64,000 nucleotides of DNA from Cylindrotheca closterium (lineage: Eukaryota > Bacillariophyta > Bacillariophyceae > Bacillariales > Bacillariaceae), in NCBI GenBank assembly GCA_933822405.4, contig CAKOGP040001335.1, positions 124,001 through 188,000 on the forward strand, read 5' to 3'. The position numbers and the translations under genes are program-made. Numbering within the stretch: the first letter of the stretch is position 1; each line of letters begins with the position of its first letter. This document shows positions 9,776 through 18,997 of this stretch, piece by piece. The notes under the pieces are model-generated. The model worked only from the letters and a program-made list of their open reading frames with translations, was not told the origin of the DNA and did no database searches.

Positions 9776-11669
9776 ATGGACTCAACCGACCCGTCCATCA
9801 TCAACCAAAATCCAAAAGCAAAAACACTTCACTCCAACACCCATTCATCTTTGATCATGATCGAAACGAACAACGACATGGAAACCACAAAGGGACAGAA
9901 GAAACGAAAGCGGAACAAGAATCCTCTCTCTCAAGCCAGAGGCAAACAGAATAAACATGAGAATGTTTGGTTTCGAAGATCGAATGCGGGATACTCCTTA
10001 TTTGTCCAGTATTACATGAATCAACCCATCGGAACGATATCCAGTGCAGAAGGAGTCAAAAGTGGTGACGCTACCTCGTCGAAAGAAGAGGGACATAAAA
10101 TTGGCCCCAAAACTGGTGAAGGGATGCAGCCCAAATCAGGTGGTGGTAACTCGCGTGCAGCCAAAAGACGAAACAAGAAGAAAAAGGGCGGAAAGATTCA
10201 GAATACCAATTCCAAGACAGTCGACGAGAGTGCACTTGCAGTTATGACGACGGATTCTTCGCCAACTGAGGTTTCTAGTCCTCCATCCCTGCTGGAGTCC
10301 GCCTACTCAAAATTCGAGATGTTGGATGATAGTCCTTGCCACAGAAACAATGTCGAATTTCAATCTTTCTTGAAGGCTTTCTCCCAGCCGCTACCGCTCT
10401 CTTTTCGGATGAGGCAGTTTGAAACGGCGTCGGAGCGACGCCAGATGGATAATGAAGTTGCTGAAGAGGTTTTAGCGGAGTTCTCGGATTTGGTGGAGGC
10501 AGTTCAGTTTGGCAATACAACCTTGTACCGATCCAAGAACCGTCCTAGTGACGTCTTGTGCAAGGAGAATCTGAGCCGTATTTCTCCAGACCTAAAGGAG
10601 TTTTTGCAAGAAAATTCGCAAAATGGTGTACTTGCTCGACAAGAAATCGGCAGTATGCTCCCAGTCGTTGCTCTTCATGATGTCGGCGCGATTCGAGTTG
10701 GCGCAAAGGTGTTGGACGTCTGTGCATCCCCAGGTTCCAAGACACTTCAAGCTCTCGAAATTGTGGGCCAGAACGGAAGGTATGTTATCAGAGTAGAGCT
10801 GAGCATATGCTCACTTTTGCTTTGAGTACTTTGCTAACATCTTTTTTCTTCGAAGGGTTGTAGCGAACGATGTTTCGGAGAATCGACTGATCACGCTGCG
10901 TCAAGCTCTAGGACGCAGTGGGGTGTCTTCAAGTCTCTTGAAGCGTCTTCATTTTAGTTGTCAAGATGGTTCTAGATTGCAAGCACCAGTCACCAAGTCG
11001 AAATCAAGTGGAGAAAAATCCAAACTTAAATTCGATGCGGTCCTTTGCGACGTTCCGTGTTCTGGGGACGGAACATGCCGCAAAGACAAGCACATTTTGC
11101 CAATGTGGAAACCGAATTGCGGCAACGACTTGCACGATTTGCAGCTCCGAATCTTGATTCGCGCTTTGCAACTGGTGGAGGTAGGCGGCGTAGTTTGCTA
11201 CAGTACTTGCACGTTGAATCCAATCGAAGACGAGGCTGTTGTCGCCGCAGCGCTGTCAACGATTCAAGCATCCAAAGACTCCAAGGACGGGACGAAAAAG
11301 AAGCGTCCCAGTCCAATTGTAGAGCTACTGGACTGGCCTTCCTTGCCCGGCGATCTCGTGAGACGCCAAGGAATATCATCCTGGAAAGTGGCAGAGTTCC
11401 GAGCCGACGACCAAGGTGATAGCTCCGAGGGTGAGATTGACATTGACGACGCAGAAGATATCCCAAAAATCACTTGGCACGACTCCTACGCGTCTGCGAC
11501 ATCACAGCCACCAACTTGCACAATCTCACCGACCATGTGGCCACCTTCAAATGAATCTTCAAAGGACCTTCACCTAGAAAAGTGCATGCGGTTATGGCCC
11601 CAAGATCGGGATACCGGAGGGTTTTTCTTGGCTCTGATAAAGAAGAATCGTGACTTTAAGCTAAAATAG
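9776..11669 (+). CDS. RNA (cytosine-C5) methyltransferase, NSUN2/Trm4-like
   Basis: Exons 9776-10779 and 10856-11669, with a 76-bp intron (GTATGT...CGAAG) that splits one Arg codon; 605 aa. A basic Lys-rich N-terminus precedes the SAM-binding core (VLDVCASPGSKTLQALE, then ANDVSENR). Motif IV is CDVPCSGDGTCRKD (Cys about 403) and motif VI is CYSTCTLNPIEDEAVV (Cys about 453). The latter is the catalytic Cys in Nol1/Nop2/Sun enzymes and the former releases the product. The W..N...L..LQLRI segment between them is typical of NSUN2/Trm4, which make 5-methylcytosine in tRNA. The open frame runs upstream to 9434, but that opens on GTG and overlaps the LRR gene antisense, so the ATG at 9776 is preferred. 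Confidence 0.85.
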
Positions 11670-12080
11670 AAAACGTGCGGAATGTACTACTACTCTAGTA
11701 GGATCAGCTTTCGCCATCCCAACGTTAAACATATTGATTCATTCGACTTGAAAAGATATTAGTCCAGTGAGTCATAAACACGATCTTCGTTGCGTGAAAG
11801 TGGATATGGATTTTATGCTTCTGATGATGACAACTCCTCCTGCGTTATGATATGCAATCAATTTGGTTTTTTTCTGATCAACATGAAGCAGCCATCGTAT
11901 GTGATAGTGAGACTCCAAGCTTTGGAGAAGGATGAGGAAGCCAACAGTTGTTGGGAGTCTTCCTCATGAATAAACGTTCGTCGAGACTCCCTCTTATTTT
12001 TTTAAAAGCAAGATTGGTGAAGCAAAACTCGCATACTTCGATTGATCGAAACAGACCAAATGATGATTCGACCTCGAAAG
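11670..12080. other. Intergenic region
   Basis: About 410 bp, 3' flank of the methyltransferase and 5' flank of the next membrane protein. No gene or clear element is seen. Confidence 0.45.
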
Positions 12081-14010
12081 ATGGATATGAAACCACCATT
12101 TGTGATGACAGTTGCCCTTTCTGTAGCTGCTATGCTCATTTCACCTGTGTTGGCTTTGGATAATGTCAACCAGTTCTCCGCTAGAACCCAATTCCTTAGG
12201 CGTGGACTCCAACAAGATGATCAGGTAAGAAGAGAAGACCGCAGTATTTCGCAACTATCGGATAAATATCTTACCTGCTTCTCCCAAGGCTGACCAAGCT
12301 GTCACACAGGCACCTTCCGTCACCCCGCAACCACAAGATGATCAGTTTGATCGATCTGTCAGCTCTCAAGACACCATTCCTGCTGTCATTGTAGGGGTGG
12401 CGAGTAGCGTGATTATCTGCGCCATCCTGCTCTTTGTTACTGACTTGAGAGATCGTTGCAAGCATCAACAACTGCTTGATGAAAGAGAGGAGCGGCGTCG
12501 GGCACGAGAGGAAACGGCATCGTCCAAGCACATCGAACGGACCGAATCGAGTGAGATTATCAGCACTCACACGAGTGGAACTCCTGCAGAGAAGTATCAA
12601 CCACAGTTTGTTGAAAATAAGGCTTCGGAGTCTTCAGTATCAACGATGACAAGTCTTGGATGCTTGCGTGCCGCCGAATCCGAAGACTTGGAGCATTCAT
12701 TGGAAGTCACTGAACTACAAGAGTCTCATCGAGTCTCGCAAGGCGCCGATCTGTCGTACTTGCTGGAACTGAAGATACCACAGGGGACCAACCTAGCATA
12801 TCTTTTGGAATTGAAGAGGCTCAAGAAGTTTCGTGAGTGTCGAGACGTTGCGGAAGAAGGCATGGACAGCCCAAGTTTTCGGACCATTGAGGGGGACTGC
12901 AGCGGATCCCAAATTGGCTCAGTCATGGACGACGATGTTTATCTTGTTGACGATGCCGAGTCCGTTTCTGTATCTCACAGATCTAGAAGCTACTCAAGGT
13001 CACGAAGCCAACGCACACCCCTATCTACAGCATTTGCCAACCTGTCGTCGCGTTCGGCTCCTCGATTGGGTATCAGTCCCTGCTCATCTCCGCAAGGAAG
13101 CCAACACAGCGCCCATAATGACAACATGTCCATGGCCAGCTCCATTCACAGTGTCGAGACAGCACCTGGTAAACTGACAACAACAAAAGAAGACATTATC
13201 TCTCCAAGTCATTGCAAATCATTGGCCAAATCGATGACCAGTCCAACAGCCAGTCTTGGTTCACCATCCGTTTATGCAACCTCGGAGCAACCCACAAGTC
13301 CTGTACAAGGCAATACCAACTACCCGGACTCGATCTATCGCACTCCAATCCAGTCTCTAACATCAGCAAAACCAAGTCCAGAGGATGATTACCCGATTGC
13401 TTCGAGTGACGACTCCTCTGGCGTGCAAAGCGACGACTGCTTGCCTCCTCCTACGCTTCTGCAACGAACGACCGAGACATTGGCCGAGCAAGAAGGTTCA
13501 AAGCAGAACGAATTGGCGCAGTTGGAGCAACTCTATTCTAGAGATCTTCTTCCCGTCCACGAGTATACCAGTAGCATGCACAATACAATGCTGGAGAAGA
13601 TTGAGGAGGTTGTTGGCATGCAAGCTTGCATCCGCCACGTCGACTATGCACCTGGAAATAATAGCAGTGTGACACTTGGAATTGGTCTAATGGGTGCCAG
13701 AAGTCACGACACTTTTCCCATGGTTGAAGATATCAAGGAAACGAGCCCACTTTTGGATCAAATTTTTGTAGGCGACTACATTCTTGCCGTGAACAATGTC
13801 GAAACCCGCGGACTTGAAGCCTCAGACGTTGCCAAGCTATTGGCCACTGACGAACAACGAGATGATGCCGAGGAAGAAGAATCCGAGAACATGCGCATTG
13901 TTCGACTGACCATTCAGAGTCCGCAGTTTGATGGTTCCGAATCAGACTCAGACAGTGACGAGGGGTCTTCAGCGGCCAGCAAAGCATCGGAAACCAAATC
14001 TGAAGTCTAG
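12081..14010 (+). CDS. Secretory-pathway single-pass membrane protein with cytoplasmic PDZ domain
   Basis: Exons 12081-12224 and 12289-14010, intron 64 bp (GTAAGA...CCAAG, phase 0); 621 aa. The start is one of several nearby ATGs; 12081 gives MDMKPPFVMTVALSVAAML, a signal peptide ending near PVLA. A short ectodomain of about 50 residues follows, then a membrane segment (AVIVGVASSVIICAILLFV, about residues 80-98). The cytoplasmic part is long, Ser-rich and charged, with a doubled YLLELK sequence. A PDZ domain (about 497-585) includes VTLGIGLMGAR and the returning strand VGDYILAVNNVETRG. The last residues, TKSEV, match a class I PDZ ligand (S-x-V). It probably acts as a membrane scaffold. The ectodomain is too short to hold the shared domain of the 17.1- and 19.0-kb genes. 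Confidence 0.7.
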
Positions 14011-14061
14011 ATGTATCGTTGGGGCTAGGGTGCTATGCCTGACACAGTTCAATACTTGAAT

Positions 14062-14322
14062 TTATGATTTTATTTTGAGATCTGTTAAGTTTATAAAACC
14101 TTCATGAAGAGGAGGCAGCAAATCACCATAGCCGTAGCAGTTTCCGAACCCGACTTTAGCAAGGTAACTATTGTAGACAGACTTGTTTTTCAATGAGCAG
14201 TAGCTTCGTTGAAGAGAGTATCCAACAAGCAAAGTCATAGTGCAAGAGGTTCTCAAATTTTTGGAGCGCTGCACTTTACAAACATCTGTTTCGGCGCGTG
14301 GCACCAGCCGCCTGGAGAACAC
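14062..14322 (-). pseudogene. Decayed paralog of the Cys-rich secreted protein at 14513-15022
   Basis: The minus-strand frame keeps LR..C, YSLQ...CSL and VGFGNCY in the order found in the neighbouring gene (LRINC, YTFQGSCCSL, VGFGNCY). The DNA is also clearly alike, for example the stretch GTAGCAGTTTCCGAA occurs in both. The signal peptide, the second half and several cysteines are missing. The sequence before the match ends in TTCTCCAG, so a lost first exon is possible. Best read as a tandem copy that has decayed. Confidence 0.6.
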
Positions 14323-14512
14323 TAAAGGCGAAGTATGTTTAGGGCTTGTAAGGCTAGTAGAGACAAGATTCTAAGTCGAGACTACCAAGAACAGTCGATT
14401 TGCTAGCACATTTTTCGAGGCATCATGCTTCACCCAAACAAACAAATACTTATTAACGTCTTAGAAGTAGCGACAAGGCGACATTCAAACTATAGTGAAC
14501 TACCCCAAAGTT

Positions 14513-15022
14513 TTACATTTGTGCCACTGCAACGACAGCTCCCAACGCTGCCATCATACGGACCGAGGTGGAAGCTGAGGCGGAATCGGGTGGGGCAGTC
14601 TGAACCGCTGGAGCCGCAGTAGGAGAGCACGAGTAGTCGTTCCAAGGACCTTCAGGGTAAGGATTCTTCCAGACGGTAGGATATTCGGAGGCTGGACATG
14701 CAAAACCCTCAGCGCCTTGGTATTCCAAACCGCATTTGATATTATTCCATCGGCCTTCGGTACGCAGTGGACATTCCTCACACTTGGGGAACCAGTAGCA
14801 GTTTCCGAAGCCCACTTCCACACGGCAGCCATCGTAGGCAGTAATCTGCGTCAAGGAGCAGCAACTTCCTTGAAATGTGTATTGAGCGAGCAAATCGTCG
14901 CAGTTGATTCTCAAGTCTTCGGCGCACGCTTCCTCACAGACCTGCGTCGTCTGGGCATTGACATCAGCAGACTGGAAAACGGCGGCAGCAAGGAAAAAAG
15001 CAAGCAAGGAGAATTTGTTCAT
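14513..15022 (-). CDS. Cys-rich secreted or surface-anchored protein, unknown family
   Basis: 169 aa from the ATG at 15022 (MNKFSLLAFFLAAAVFQ...), which opens a clear signal peptide cut near VNA-QT. An upstream in-frame start at 15070 would bury the signal peptide and is not used. The mature part has about 14 cysteines, including CEEAC, a CC pair, FGNCYWFPKCEEC and a single Cys near the end. A Ser/Ala/Pro-rich tail leads to a short hydrophobic end (MMAALGAVVAVAQM) that could be a GPI-anchor signal. I do not recognise the family. A decayed copy lies just downstream (14062-14322), so the family has duplicated locally. Confidence 0.65.
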   Translation of the reverse strand: MNKFSLLAFFLAAAVFQSADVNAQTTQVCEEACAEDLRINCDDLLAQYTFQGSCCSLTQITAYDGCRVEVGFGNCYWFPKCEECPLRTEGRWNNIKCGLEYQGAEGFACPASEYPTVWKNPYPEGPWNDYSCSPTAAPAVQTAPPDSASASTSVRMMAALGAVVAVAQM

Positions 15023-15300
15023 TGTATCAAGTTGGATCGACAGGGAGGAAAGATGGTGAGGCACTGGCACTACTTTTTTGTTTTGTCTGTCGATGACTTT
15101 TGGGTGATGCCGAAGAATAACCCAAAATTTCCAGAGCAGATGCTTCCAGAGCCATTTTGGATGTAGTCGATGGAGTCGAATATTCGTTAAGGTTGATACT
15201 CTCCGGGTTATTTACAAGACAGTCGATGGAGTCAGTCAGTCGTCGCCAAAGAGCAAATTCCAAAATTTGAAAAGTGTTTTCCTTGTCCTCATCCTCTTCA

Positions 15301-16653
15301 ATGCCAGACCACACTACAAGTACTATGCTATCCAGCGATTGGCGATCATACGGCGCCACTGAAAGCAGCTTTGATGATGGTCACATTCCTGAAAATCTAA
15401 AAGATTCAATTAGAGAAGCAAAAATTGTGCAGTACGACATGTTCCAGCAACAAGAACCAGTGGTACACGTCTACAACGATGCTTTTGCAGACACTGATAT
15501 TATAGATGCCATATATACCAAAACTGCAGGTTCAGATCCCGAATCTAAAGGGAACAATGCTTGGGGGGATTATGTAACTATTGAGCAAATAGAACGGTGC
15601 TGGGAGAACAGTAATGCCAATGAATCATCGATAGTTGTAAAGATAACAGCAGAATACTTGAGGCTGGCTCTAGGTGAAGGAACCAAACTCTGGAAGCAGT
15701 ACCCGCCAAGCAAAAGTAACTCACAGCCTCTGTTCTCTCGAGAACAGTTGAAAGAGGTTCATGGTATAGCCGTATGGGGTTTGGCAGCTTCATCTGGCGT
15801 AAGTGTGCTTGTTGCGAACTTTTGGCTTCGATCGTCTGTCAACTCGGCTTATCATTTGCTCTTCTATACCATACAATCTTTCATCGATTCAAAGACCTCT
15901 GTTCCGTTTCATCTCGACTATGCCGAACAGATACGCTACGAACGAAATATAATTGTACCGCCTCTATTGGCAGGCACTTTACAGTGTACGAAAGATCAAA
16001 TTGATGGTGGAGACTTTTATGTCAGCTTGAAAGGAATTCCACACTATGAAATAACCGGCTACAAAGCGAAACGACAACCAGTAGATATGAAAGACCCTGG
16101 CGTTATTTCCCTCCCATACAAGTACAACCAACTAACATGTCATCTTGGCAATCTTCCCCACGGAAGCACAAAAGTGGAAAAGATTCATGGAGATCAACTC
16201 CGTGTGATTGTTGGCTTTAACGTATTTTGTGCCAAATCGGGACCGCTGGTACAGCTCGCCCCTGAACATAGTGACAAATTTCGGCGGAAAGTACTTGGAA
16301 TGAAAATGTTTTCACAGAATGTCAGTCTCGAATCCATTAGGAAGAACAAACCCTTGACTCGTTTGCTCGTAATGGCAAAACGAGAAAAGGCTAAGAACGA
16401 ATTCCGGCAGTCTCAGGAGACATTGAAACGAGAAATACTCTCATACCTACCAGCTACTGTACAAGAGCTAGCCGATCGATTTTGCTCCGACCCCGCAAAT
16501 TCCTCGTGGCCATATACACCGGGAGATTTACAAATGTTCATTTACGATCAAGTTCTGAAGGGGGAGTACCGTTTGGCGGCATTCGGAGACGAGCCATCGA
16601 GTTCCAAGGATTCGGTATCAATGACAGCGACGGTAGAACTGGTTTCGACGTAG
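15301..16653 (+). CDS. 2-oxoglutarate/Fe(II) oxygenase-like protein
   Basis: 450 aa, one exon. The frame opens at a GTG at 15274; the first ATG is 15301 and is used. The core has FHLDYAE with an H-x-D pair (His204, Asp206), then PPLLAGTLQC and GGDFYVSLKG strands, a second His in GNLPHGSTKV (about 287) and an Arg in LRVIVGFNVF (about 301). The order H-x-D...H...R within alternating short strands fits the double-stranded beta-helix of 2-oxoglutarate oxygenases, with Arg binding the cosubstrate. The C-terminal 120 residues are helical and basic. No signal peptide is seen. The substrate cannot be told, and the fold call is inferred from motif order only. Confidence 0.55.
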   Translation: MPDHTTSTMLSSDWRSYGATESSFDDGHIPENLKDSIREAKIVQYDMFQQQEPVVHVYNDAFADTDIIDAIYTKTAGSDPESKGNNAWGDYVTIEQIERCWENSNANESSIVVKITAEYLRLALGEGTKLWKQYPPSKSNSQPLFSREQLKEVHGIAVWGLAASSGVSVLVANFWLRSSVNSAYHLLFYTIQSFIDSKTSVPFHLDYAEQIRYERNIIVPPLLAGTLQCTKDQIDGGDFYVSLKGIPHYEITGYKAKRQPVDMKDPGVISLPYKYNQLTCHLGNLPHGSTKVEKIHGDQLRVIVGFNVFCAKSGPLVQLAPEHSDKFRRKVLGMKMFSQNVSLESIRKNKPLTRLLVMAKREKAKNEFRQSQETLKREILSYLPATVQELADRFCSDPANSSWPYTPGDLQMFIYDQVLKGEYRLAAFGDEPSSSKDSVSMTATVELVST

Positions 16654-17106
16654 ATGTTGGTTGAACTCAAATTGTATTATAAGGACTATTACTTGTATCA
16701 CTTTCAACTTCCGGAGAATCTGCACCTACTGTAGTACATGTAGGTCCTAGTATATTTTGATTGGTCTATTCTGGTTTCGAACAAAAAGCTACTTTGATCG
16801 CAACTCGTAATGCTTTCAACACAAAACATGTCAGACATTGCAGCCTTCAGAAAATAAACTATACGCCAACATGTTGATACCATACCGGTACTGTACACTG
16901 CACCGGTAGACGAAGATAACGAGCTCTAATACATCATGTGTACACTTGACTGACTCGACTCAACCCATCGAACGTTATTTTTTCTTCACGTTTTGAAATA
17001 TTTAGCTCCTGGCGGTTCCTTGTTTCTGCTTCCATGATGATGCATGAAGAAAACAACTCTATTCACCGCTATTACGTCTACCTCTATCTACGCCTAGGCT
17101 TCAACG
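16654..17106. promoter_or_regulatory. Upstream region of the 17.1-kb membrane protein
   Basis: About 450 bp without a gene. It contains TACCGGTA at 16883-16890, a near copy (CACCGGTA) about 20 bp later, and TACTGTA motifs near 16731 and 16889. Promoter role is inferred from position. Confidence 0.4.
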
Positions 17107-18537
17107 ATGAAGAGGCTCCTTCTATTTCTATTATCATGCCATCTGCTTCCGTTCAACAGTGCTTCAGCAAAGACTGTGGAAATGGGGAAAATTAACATTC
17201 ATCTGAATTCCGAAACGATGAACAACAACGACGCCGACTTATTTGAGGATATGCTCTCGATCACCACCAAATACCTCATCGACTACTTTAATGCCTACTA
17301 TCAAATTGATAGTCGCTATTTCAAATCAGTGACACTAAGACTGCGTCCCTTTGACATTCAAACCGAATCCGACGATACCAAAACAGCACACTTGGAGTTT
17401 GCTGGTATTTTGTTGTTTTCCGTTGAGCCCACCCCTCCGACAACACAAGTGGAAAAGCTGGTAGAAAATGCTTTTGCTGGCCGCAATCTTGGCAAGTTCC
17501 TCGAGGCACTCTTGAGATCAAACAATGACTTCTTGAAATCTCTTCAGAACATTGAAATTGCGGTTCGGGACAACGTACTGGTACAAGATTTGAGTTCTGA
17601 AGAGGAGCCCGCGGAGAGTGCCAACGACGCCAACGACGTCAACAACGATGAACTTTTGACTGGATGGATGGCTATCATGGTGTATGGTGTGGCCATTGTA
17701 ACCGGTATCATCCTTGCCATTATATGTGTAGTTGCATGTCGTTGTTGCTGGTGTTACAGTTCGAGGAAAGCGAGTCATGTGAGCCCTCAGTCGATAGATG
17801 TCTCCAATAAATCCAATCGAAAAATACAAAAGCAGACGAAGAAGCAAAAGAAGAAAAATCAAAAGATGAAGAAGCAAGAAAAGAGAGACGAGATGGAAAA
17901 GCTACAGCTTAGCTTGTTCAATGACCACCCGCCGTCACCGGACAAGTCTGAGTATTCCTACAACAACAACGATATGTCTATGATTTCTACTGATTCAGGT
18001 GCCATGTCATTAATGTCCAAAGCCAGTCTGGGACTTTCGAACTACAACAAAACCACGGAGACTTCATTTTCCACACCAACAGGCCGCAAGAATCCCCGTC
18101 GCAGTAGTAGTGCATCTGTTCCATATGGTCAGGACGTCTCCTTGCTAGACGATGTCCAACTGAATGGTTTGGGACAAATCGAAGAAGACGATGAATCAGT
18201 GCACTCCATTCCGTCGCGCTCGTCACTTCAAGCGAAGAAGGTGCATCCAGATTCTGGCTTGGAGATTCGCAAGGGAAAGAATAAGGCCCGACCCGAAAGC
18301 AAACTACGTCAACCATCCCCAAGATTCCAGTTCGGAAACAGGAACGAGCGATACAGCGGAATCGCTGACCCTGACGACTACCTCACTGAATCTCACACTG
18401 GATCCACCAGCCCTACTAGCAGTGCCAGTAGTGGCGAGCTTGATTTTCGTGCGGGCCCAGTTGATATGGATTTAGATGACTTGTCCTTTCAAATCAAGTC
18501 TTCGAAGGGCAGCAATCATCAACGGGCACTCATATAG
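17107..18537 (+). CDS. Type I membrane protein with SEA-like ectodomain
   Basis: 476 aa, one exon. Signal peptide at residues 1-22 (MKRLLLFLLSCHLLPFNSASA). The ectodomain (about 25-155) reads as alternating helices and strands: DLFEDMLSITTKYL, SVTLRLRPF, AHLEFAGILLF, then VEKLVENAF....LGKFLEALL and LQNIEIAV. An acidic stalk leads to a membrane segment (186-211) followed by CRCCWC, a likely palmitoylation site. A Lys-rich stretch (QKQTKKQKKKNQKMKKQ) comes next, then a Ser-rich cytoplasmic tail. The ectodomain resembles that of the next gene and of the two genes at 56-64 kb. No PDZ domain is present. Function unknown; topology is well supported. Confidence 0.7.
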   Translation: MKRLLLFLLSCHLLPFNSASAKTVEMGKINIHLNSETMNNNDADLFEDMLSITTKYLIDYFNAYYQIDSRYFKSVTLRLRPFDIQTESDDTKTAHLEFAGILLFSVEPTPPTTQVEKLVENAFAGRNLGKFLEALLRSNNDFLKSLQNIEIAVRDNVLVQDLSSEEEPAESANDANDVNNDELLTGWMAIMVYGVAIVTGIILAIICVVACRCCWCYSSRKASHVSPQSIDVSNKSNRKIQKQTKKQKKKNQKMKKQEKRDEMEKLQLSLFNDHPPSPDKSEYSYNNNDMSMISTDSGAMSLMSKASLGLSNYNKTTETSFSTPTGRKNPRRSSSASVPYGQDVSLLDDVQLNGLGQIEEDDESVHSIPSRSSLQAKKVHPDSGLEIRKGKNKARPESKLRQPSPRFQFGNRNERYSGIADPDDYLTESHTGSTSPTSSASSGELDFRAGPVDMDLDDLSFQIKSSKGSNHQRALI

Positions 18538-18997
18538 ATAGAGCGCCACGAAAACAAGATTGTATATTAATGTCTAACATAGGTTTTCGAATATCAACGT
18601 TCTCTCAAAGTATACAAGCCTTTTTCAATACAGTACAGTACTGGTACTGATGAGGAGTCAGACAGTCGGGTGGATGGGTCGGACTAGTCTAACACACGAA
18701 CAAAACGACAGAAGCTGCGACATCGCAGTAATTTTGAATTTTGACCGTTTTTTTTTACCGTTGCTTTTTCCCGGTTCACATAAACTACCTACCACTTTGA
18801 AACTAGTAGTGTCGGGTATTCTGATTTCAAAGAAGGCTTCCTGTGCTGTGCTCTAGGTAGCCAAACGAGCAGCCTTCCTCACTGCGGGACAGACAATACC
18901 TCAAGCTCCTTGCTTCAAGTTATTGGAAGAAGCAACGACTACAGTAGGTGCAGGTTGGGAACAGATTCTTCATCTCACATAATACTACACTGCAATC
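18538..18997. other. Intergenic region between two membrane-protein genes
   Basis: 460 bp with no gene. A GTAC-rich stretch near 18628-18650 contains overlapping TACAGTA motifs. It must contain the promoter of the 18998 gene. Confidence 0.4.
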
